Of a stretch of DNA of 64,000 bases, positions 58,560-64,000 are shown piece by piece. Origin of the DNA: Colletotrichum lupini (lineage: Eukaryota; Ascomycota; Sordariomycetes; Glomerellales; Glomerellaceae); the NCBI RefSeq assembly GCF_023278565.1, contig NC_064677.1, positions 7,807,923-7,871,922 on the forward strand, read 5' to 3'. How positions within the stretch are numbered: position 1 is the stretch's first letter; each line of letters opens with the position of its first letter. The position numbers were made by a program, and so were the translations under genes. The notes under the pieces are model-generated. The model was given only the letters and a program-made list of their open reading frames with translations. It made no database searches and was not told the DNA's origin.

Positions 58560-61500
58560 AAGGCAACTATATCGCATTAAAATTATAAAACCGTATACCG
58601 TGCCCCGTAGAGCTTATATAATACCCTCCTACAAGATAATATAATATATACTCTAAAATTAACCCTTTTACCTAAGCATAGCCCCCTATAATATCTTATA
58701 ACCTAAAATAAATATACCTAGCGAGGTTCGAGTATTGCGCTAGTAATATAATAAACTAACTAAGTAGTATTTTATATATCTATAAGAAGACCGTCGTCGT
58801 ACTATAGTAAGTATTACCGCCCGAGGTAGAGAGTTTAGCTCTTTTAATAAATAGAGGGAAAGTAGTATAATATAAAGTAGTAAAGTAAGGGGAGGAGGTA
58901 TATAATATGTATCGTATTATAAAGTAATATAATATATTATATAGTAAGGTAAAGTATTAATATAACGTAGATAAAGAGTAATACTATTATTAATACCGCT
59001 ATATATAAACATAAGCTTCGCAAAACCGACGGGGTATATAGCTTATTACGTATCTTAGTTAAACGAGCCGTATCGACGCGCTCGCCCTATAAAATTAATA
59101 TTCGCTAGGGGAGCTAACGGCCGTATTAATAAACTTATTATAGTAGGGGGGTTTAGTTTAAAAAGGTCTGTTCTAAATAGTTAGTTAGGATACGAACTAT
59201 ATAGCACGTCCTATCGCGTCGGTTTATTAATATAAGGGCTAAGGGGGGCACCCCGAGACCTCCGCTATAGCCGTACTATTTAGTAATAAATACGGGTCTA
59301 GTATTACCGTAGCTAATTCCGCGCGCGCTAACCCGATTCTAATAAATATTAGTTTATTTTAGGTAGATATTAGTAAAGAACCGGGAGCTCTATAGTAGTA
59401 TAATATAAGTAGACTAGTTTTTACTAAATTAACGCCGGACGAAGTTAGCTCGGGTAAACTATAGCGTACCCCTACGTAAGACTAAATAGTAATAATAAAT
59501 ATAGTCGGGTACTTTCTCCTTTTTATATAAGTAGCGGAGGTTAGTATCGTTATAGTTATATAGGTAGTAGTATATAGTATAATCCCTATAGCCGGACCTA
59601 GCTAAGAAGAGCTAGTAAAGTTAGCGTTACGTAAGCGACTTTAGCTCGGGGCTTGCTATGCTATTAATAAGTAAGGCGAGGGCCCTATAAGAGTTTAATT
59701 AGTAATCCTCCTACTAGCCCCGAAGTATAATTAGCTATTTTTCCTAGGTACGACGCTTAATATAGGCAGTAGTTAGGGGGCGTATAAGTAAGTTAGGGAG
59801 ACTTATAATAGTACCTTTTTTAACTAACCGGTCCGCTATCTCGTTCCCTATAATACCCTTATAGCTAGGTATTTAGCGAGAGGTAACGGGGACCCTAGCG
59901 TTCTTAATAAGCTCCCTAAACTCGAGAATAGTATATTAGGAGGATAAGGGGGGGGCACTATTTAGGTACTTAATAGTAGCTTAGTTATTTAAGTAGACCG
60001 TAATAGCTATAATAGACTTATTCCTAAGCCTTAGCGCCGCGCAGAGACCCGTAATAGCCCCTTTTATCTCAGTATTAAAGACCTCGGCCCGGGGGAGGCA
60101 GTAGTACCTAAGATAAATTAGTTATAGTCCTTAGTAAATAGTATACTTAAAGCCCGTAGCCTCTAGAGTTATTTATAACCTATTTATATAAGCTATAATA
60201 TACGTAATAAGGAGAGATTCGTACTATTTATAATAGCTTTATATCTTTTCTATCTTAGTTACTTCTTAAGTACTATTAGAGTTACCTATAATTAAGAAGT
60301 CGCAGGGTAATAAGGCTAGTTATAGAGGACGTTCGATTTAACTAGCTATCTAAGTAAGCGTAGTTAGGTAAAAGGGGTTCCCGCGGTTATATAATAGCTT
60401 ATAATCGTAAATCTTTTAAACTAAGGAATAAGAGTAATTTAATATAAAAAACCTAACGGCGTAGCGGTCTCTAAAAGAGTCTAAGAAAAGCTTTATTAAT
60501 AAAGTACTTACCTCGCGTAATAGCGCTATAACTAATATAATCCGCTATACTAAGAGGGAGCCCCTTAAGGCAATATTAATAAGGGTCTAGAGGGTCTTAA
60601 TAACTAACTTTAGCCCGTATTAAATTTCTAATCGGGCGCGTATCTTAGAGTTAACCCTAACTTTAAAAATAGGTCGGGTTGGGCCGGGGTACTATAACTT
60701 AGCGCCGTATAGGGCCTTAGGGATAATAATAATATAGATTATTTTATATATAATAGCGGGGGGCGTATTATTAAAGACTTTATTAAGACCTCTAATATAG
60801 CTAGCTATAGACCTAGCCTTATTTTAATAGTTAGCGATATAGCTATAAAAAAGTAGCTTCTTATTAAAAATAATACCTAGCTACTTTATAATACCCTTTT
60901 CGTAAGGTCTAATCTCCCTATTACCGTAGCGAATAGGGGGGGGGCGATATCTCCGGCCCTTAGTAAGGTCCGCCTCGTAAAATAAAAGACTTTAGTTTTC
61001 TTAGGATTAAACTAAATAATATTATCCCTACCCTAGGTAATAGTATTATTTAGAATTTATTATACTTAGGAGGTAGCCTTAGTAAGGTCCCTCCTAACGC
61101 TTAGTATTATATAATTATTAATTTAGCCGAATCTAAAGGACTCCGGGCTAATTTAATAGATCTACTTAGTATATAATAAAAAGAGGATAGGTAAGATCGG
61201 TAACCCCTATAATAAACCGTAAAAGAGGGGGGATATAAGAGTTTAGTATTTTTTATAGCGGACCGAGGCTCGGCGTAACTAGTTAAAGTACTATACCTAG
61301 GTAATAATATTCTTAAGCTAACCTTATACCTAGAGCTAATTATATAGCCGGTTATATAGTACTAAGTTAAAGGCTCTTTTAATATTTATCGTAATAATAA
61401 TAATAACTAGCTTTTTATTAAAAATAGCTTATATATTATAAGCTACTACCCTAGCTATATCTAAAGCCGATCGCTTAGGTAGTACCCTAGTTATTTATAA

Positions 61501-62340
61501 GTTAAGTACGCTTTAGGTAATAGTAATATAGGATATCCTCTTAGTTATAAGGCGCTCTAGCCCCTTTTTTAGGGTTACTAAAAATAAAATCGGGCGCTAG
61601 CCTTTATAAGTACGTATATCTTAGTTAGGCTTTAGTATTATTATTACCTTAGCGTCTTACTAAGCTTTAGGGTAGTACCTAAGTATAAGATAGGCTTAGT
61701 AAAGGTAACGGACGTAGTTATTAATATACGGCTAGTAAGCTTATAATATTAAAACTATAATATTATCTATACTAGGGATAGTATTTCTCGCGCTAAGTAC
61801 TATATTATTTACTTTGCATTAGTAAATAATAAGATCCTAAGATAATAGTTAATAAGGGCGTATTATAAAGTTATGATATATATCGTCCTCTACGGTCGTA
61901 CGCTCTAAGAGCTTTTTTTAAAAGAGTATTGCCTTCTTAATAAGTTTAGTAATTATATTCTTACCGTCCTATAAAAAAGGGGATTAGACCTAAGGCCTAG
62001 GCCGGTTCTAACCTATAATTCGGTATATATTTAAATCCTTCTTAATAAAAGAGACTATTCTAACTTATATAGCGGCCTTAGCCCTTTATATAATACTATT
62101 GCGCTACTAATTAGTTATAGTTATAATAAGAGATTAGGGGTCAGCTGCGTATGCCGCTTTAAAGCGTTTATTAGCCTTAGTATACGATTCGTCTTATTAC
62201 TTCGTCCCCCTACTCTTTATATAGCACGGGGTAGAGGAGGAAGTATAAGTATACTAAAATACGTTGTTAAGGCTCTCCGTAGCTAGATCGAGGTCTTATA
62301 TAATATTATCAAGTAGGCTAAATGGGCTTAGGTTTAGGAA
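58560..62340 (-). mobile_element. RIP-degraded non-LTR retrotransposon (LINE, Tad-like), 5' truncated
   Basis: AT-rich with stops in every frame and little TpG/CpA. On the minus strand near 60095-60025, AEVFNTEIKGAITGL can be read, matching the RNase H domain common to fungal Tad-type LINEs. A degenerate PSIDNIIVL near 61780-61755 corresponds to the catalytic Asp-Asp box of reverse transcriptase. Reverse transcriptase followed by RNase H on the minus strand gives the orientation. Too little sequence lies upstream of the RT for an endonuclease and ORF1, so the 5' end is missing. The 3' end lies against the oxygenase remnant. Boundaries are approximate. Confidence 0.65.
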
Positions 62341-62500
62341 ATTTTAAGAATTTCGCATACTTTTTACTTAAAAAAAGGTATATTTTAAAAAAGCGAGAAA
62401 TTAATAAAAGTATTACTATATTATAACTACTTAGTTATTACTTTTTAATATATATAAATAAATTATTTTTTTTATTTATAAAATAGAATATTACTTAACC

Positions 62501-62605
62501 ACCGTGGCTACTAAATATTACTTTATTACCGTGGCCACTTAATATTACTTTACTACCGTAACCACTTAATATTACTTTACTACTATAGCCGCCTAATATT
62601 AATAA
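62501..62605 (+). repeat. 27-bp tandem repeat, four degenerate copies
   Basis: Units of the form ACCGTGGCCACTTAATATTA followed by CTTTACT. Later copies differ by G/A and C/T changes. Confidence 0.75.
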
Positions 62606-62659
62606 AAGAAAGTTTTTTTAAATGATTTAATATAAATAAAAATAAGTAAAGAAGTTTAC

Positions 62660-63917
62660 GGAATTCTTTGAGCTATTAAGTAATTATTGAAAGAAATTAA
62701 ATAAAACTTAAGAAATTCTTTTATTTAAGAAGTAATGCCTAAAAGATCTTTTATTTAATAAGTAATAACTAAAAGAATTAACTAAAATCTTGAAATTCTT
62801 TTGTGCGCTAGGTCGCTAATAAAAGAATCGAGTACTTATAAATTCTTTCGTGCGCTAGGTCGCTAATAAAAGAATCGAGTACTTATAAATTCTTTTGTAT
62901 ACTAAGTCGCTAATAAAAGAATCGAGTACTTATAAATTTTTTCGTACGCTAGGTCGTAAATAAAAGAATCGAGTACTTATAAATTCTTTTATACACTAAG
63001 TCGCTAATAAAAAAATCGAGTACTTATAAATTCTTTTATGCGCTAGGTCGCTAATAAAAGAATTAAGTACTTACAAATTCTTTCGTTCGCCAGGTCGCTA
63101 ATAAAAGAATTAAATACTTATAAATTCTTTCGTACGCTAAGTCGCGAATAAAAGAATTAATTAAAGTCTTAAATTAACTAAAATCTTAAAATTCTTTCGT
63201 TCGCTAGGTCGCTAACGAAAGAATTAACTAAAATCTTAAATTAACTAAAATCTTAAAATTCTTTCGTTCGCTATATAGTGTATAAAAGAATTGGGCAAAA
63301 TACTAAAATTCTTTCGTTTGCTATATAATAAACGAAAGAATTAACTAAAATCTAGAATTAACCAAAATCTTAAATTAACTAAAATCTTAAAATTCTTTTG
63401 TTCGCCATGTCGTAAATAAAAGAATTAACCAAAATCTTAAATTAACTAAAATCTTAAAATTCTTTTGTTCGCTAGGTCGCTAACAAAAAAATTAACTAAA
63501 ATCTCGAAATTTTTTCGTTCGCTAGGTCGCTAACGAAAGAATCGAGTATTTATAAATTCTTTCGTATACTAAGTCGCGAATAAAAGAATTAACTAAAATC
63601 TGAAATTAACTAAAATCTTAAAATTCTTTCGTTCGCTAGGTCGCTAACGAAAGAATTAACCAAAATTTTAAATTAACTAAAATCTTGAAATTCTTTCGTT
63701 CGCTATATAGTATACGAAAGAATTGGGTAAAATACTGAAATTCTTTCGTTCGCTATGTAGTACACGAAAGAATTGGGTAAAATCTTAGTAATTCTTTCGT
63801 TCGCTATATAGTAAATAAAAGAATTAACTAAAATCTTAAATTAACCAAAATCTTAAAATTCTTTCGTTCGCTATGTCGTAAATAAAAGAATCAACTAAAA
63901 TTTTAAACCAACTAAAA
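62660..63917 (+). repeat. subtelomeric satellite of hairpin-forming units
   Basis: About twenty copies of a unit containing AATTCTTTCGTTCGCTA and, 10-15 bp later, AACGAAAGAATT, so each copy can fold into a stem of about 11-12 bp. Spacers are either CGAGTACTTATA (period about 47-48 bp, left part) or AACTAAAATCTTAAATT (right part). The array runs directly into the telomere. The left third is more diverged, often with compensating changes (AATAAAAGAATC against AAATTCTTTT). Confidence 0.85.
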
Positions 63918-64000
63918 TTAGGGTTAGGGTTAGGGTTAGGGTTAGGGTTAGGGTTAGGGTTAGGGTTAGGGTTAGGGTTAGGGTTAGGGTTAGGGTTAGG
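63918..64000 (+). repeat. telomere (TTAGGG)n
   Basis: 83 bp of uninterrupted TTAGGG repeats, nearly 14 units, in the orientation expected for a right chromosome end, running to the last base of the window. Confidence 0.98.

Noticed and set aside
62660..63917. CRISPR-like regular repeat spacing
   Set aside because: The organism is a fungus, the spacers are themselves repetitive, and the array is continuous with a telomere.

Overview
This is the end of a chromosome (or of a contig that reaches a telomere) from a filamentous ascomycete, most likely a Sordariomycete. Genes have short 50-150 bp GT-AG introns and the protein families are typical of Pezizomycotina. There are long AT-rich blocks in which almost every CpA/TpG has become TpA while CpG is kept, the signature of repeat-induced point mutation (RIP). 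The last 83 bases are (TTAGGG)n running off the right edge.

Layout. 1-5.6 kb: partial 3-methylcrotonyl-CoA carboxylase alpha subunit, a pyridoxamine-phosphate-oxidase-like gene and a LaeA-like methyltransferase. 7.3-11.2 kb: a 3.9 kb RIP-degraded DNA transposon with 60-bp terminal inverted repeats and a perfect 8-bp target duplication, carrying a nested inverted repeat with arms of about 507 bp. 13.3-27.4 kb: a glutamine-synthetase-like gene, a short-chain dehydrogenase, a divergent pair for 2-methylisocitrate lyase and 2-methylcitrate synthase, and a small secreted DUF4360 protein. 27.5-30.8 kb: a second hAT-like RIP relic. 34.0-45.1 kb: one sulfate permease gene broken by two transposons, a Copia-type LTR element and a TA-inserting Fot1/pogo-like element. 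Removing both leaves an uninterrupted 683-codon frame. 45.5-57.1 kb: a four-helix membrane protein of unknown role, a divergent persulfide dioxygenase/sulfide:quinone oxidoreductase pair, a secreted GH43 glycosidase and a second LaeA-like methyltransferase. 57.4-64 kb: a decayed 2OG-Fe(II) oxygenase that ends against a RIP-degraded LINE, then a subtelomeric satellite of hairpin-forming units, then the telomere.

Functional themes. Methylcitrate synthase and methylisocitrate lyase are two steps of the methylcitrate cycle, which removes propionyl-CoA in mitochondria. The carboxylase 20 kb away belongs to leucine catabolism, so the left half leans toward branched-chain amino-acid and propionate breakdown. 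In the right half, sulfide:quinone oxidoreductase and persulfide dioxygenase form the core of mitochondrial sulfide oxidation, near a sulfate permease that is now dead. Toward the telomere, transposon load, pseudogenes and simple repeats increase.

All exon boundaries were set by eye from splice sites, frame and family resemblance. They were not confirmed by transcripts or database searches.
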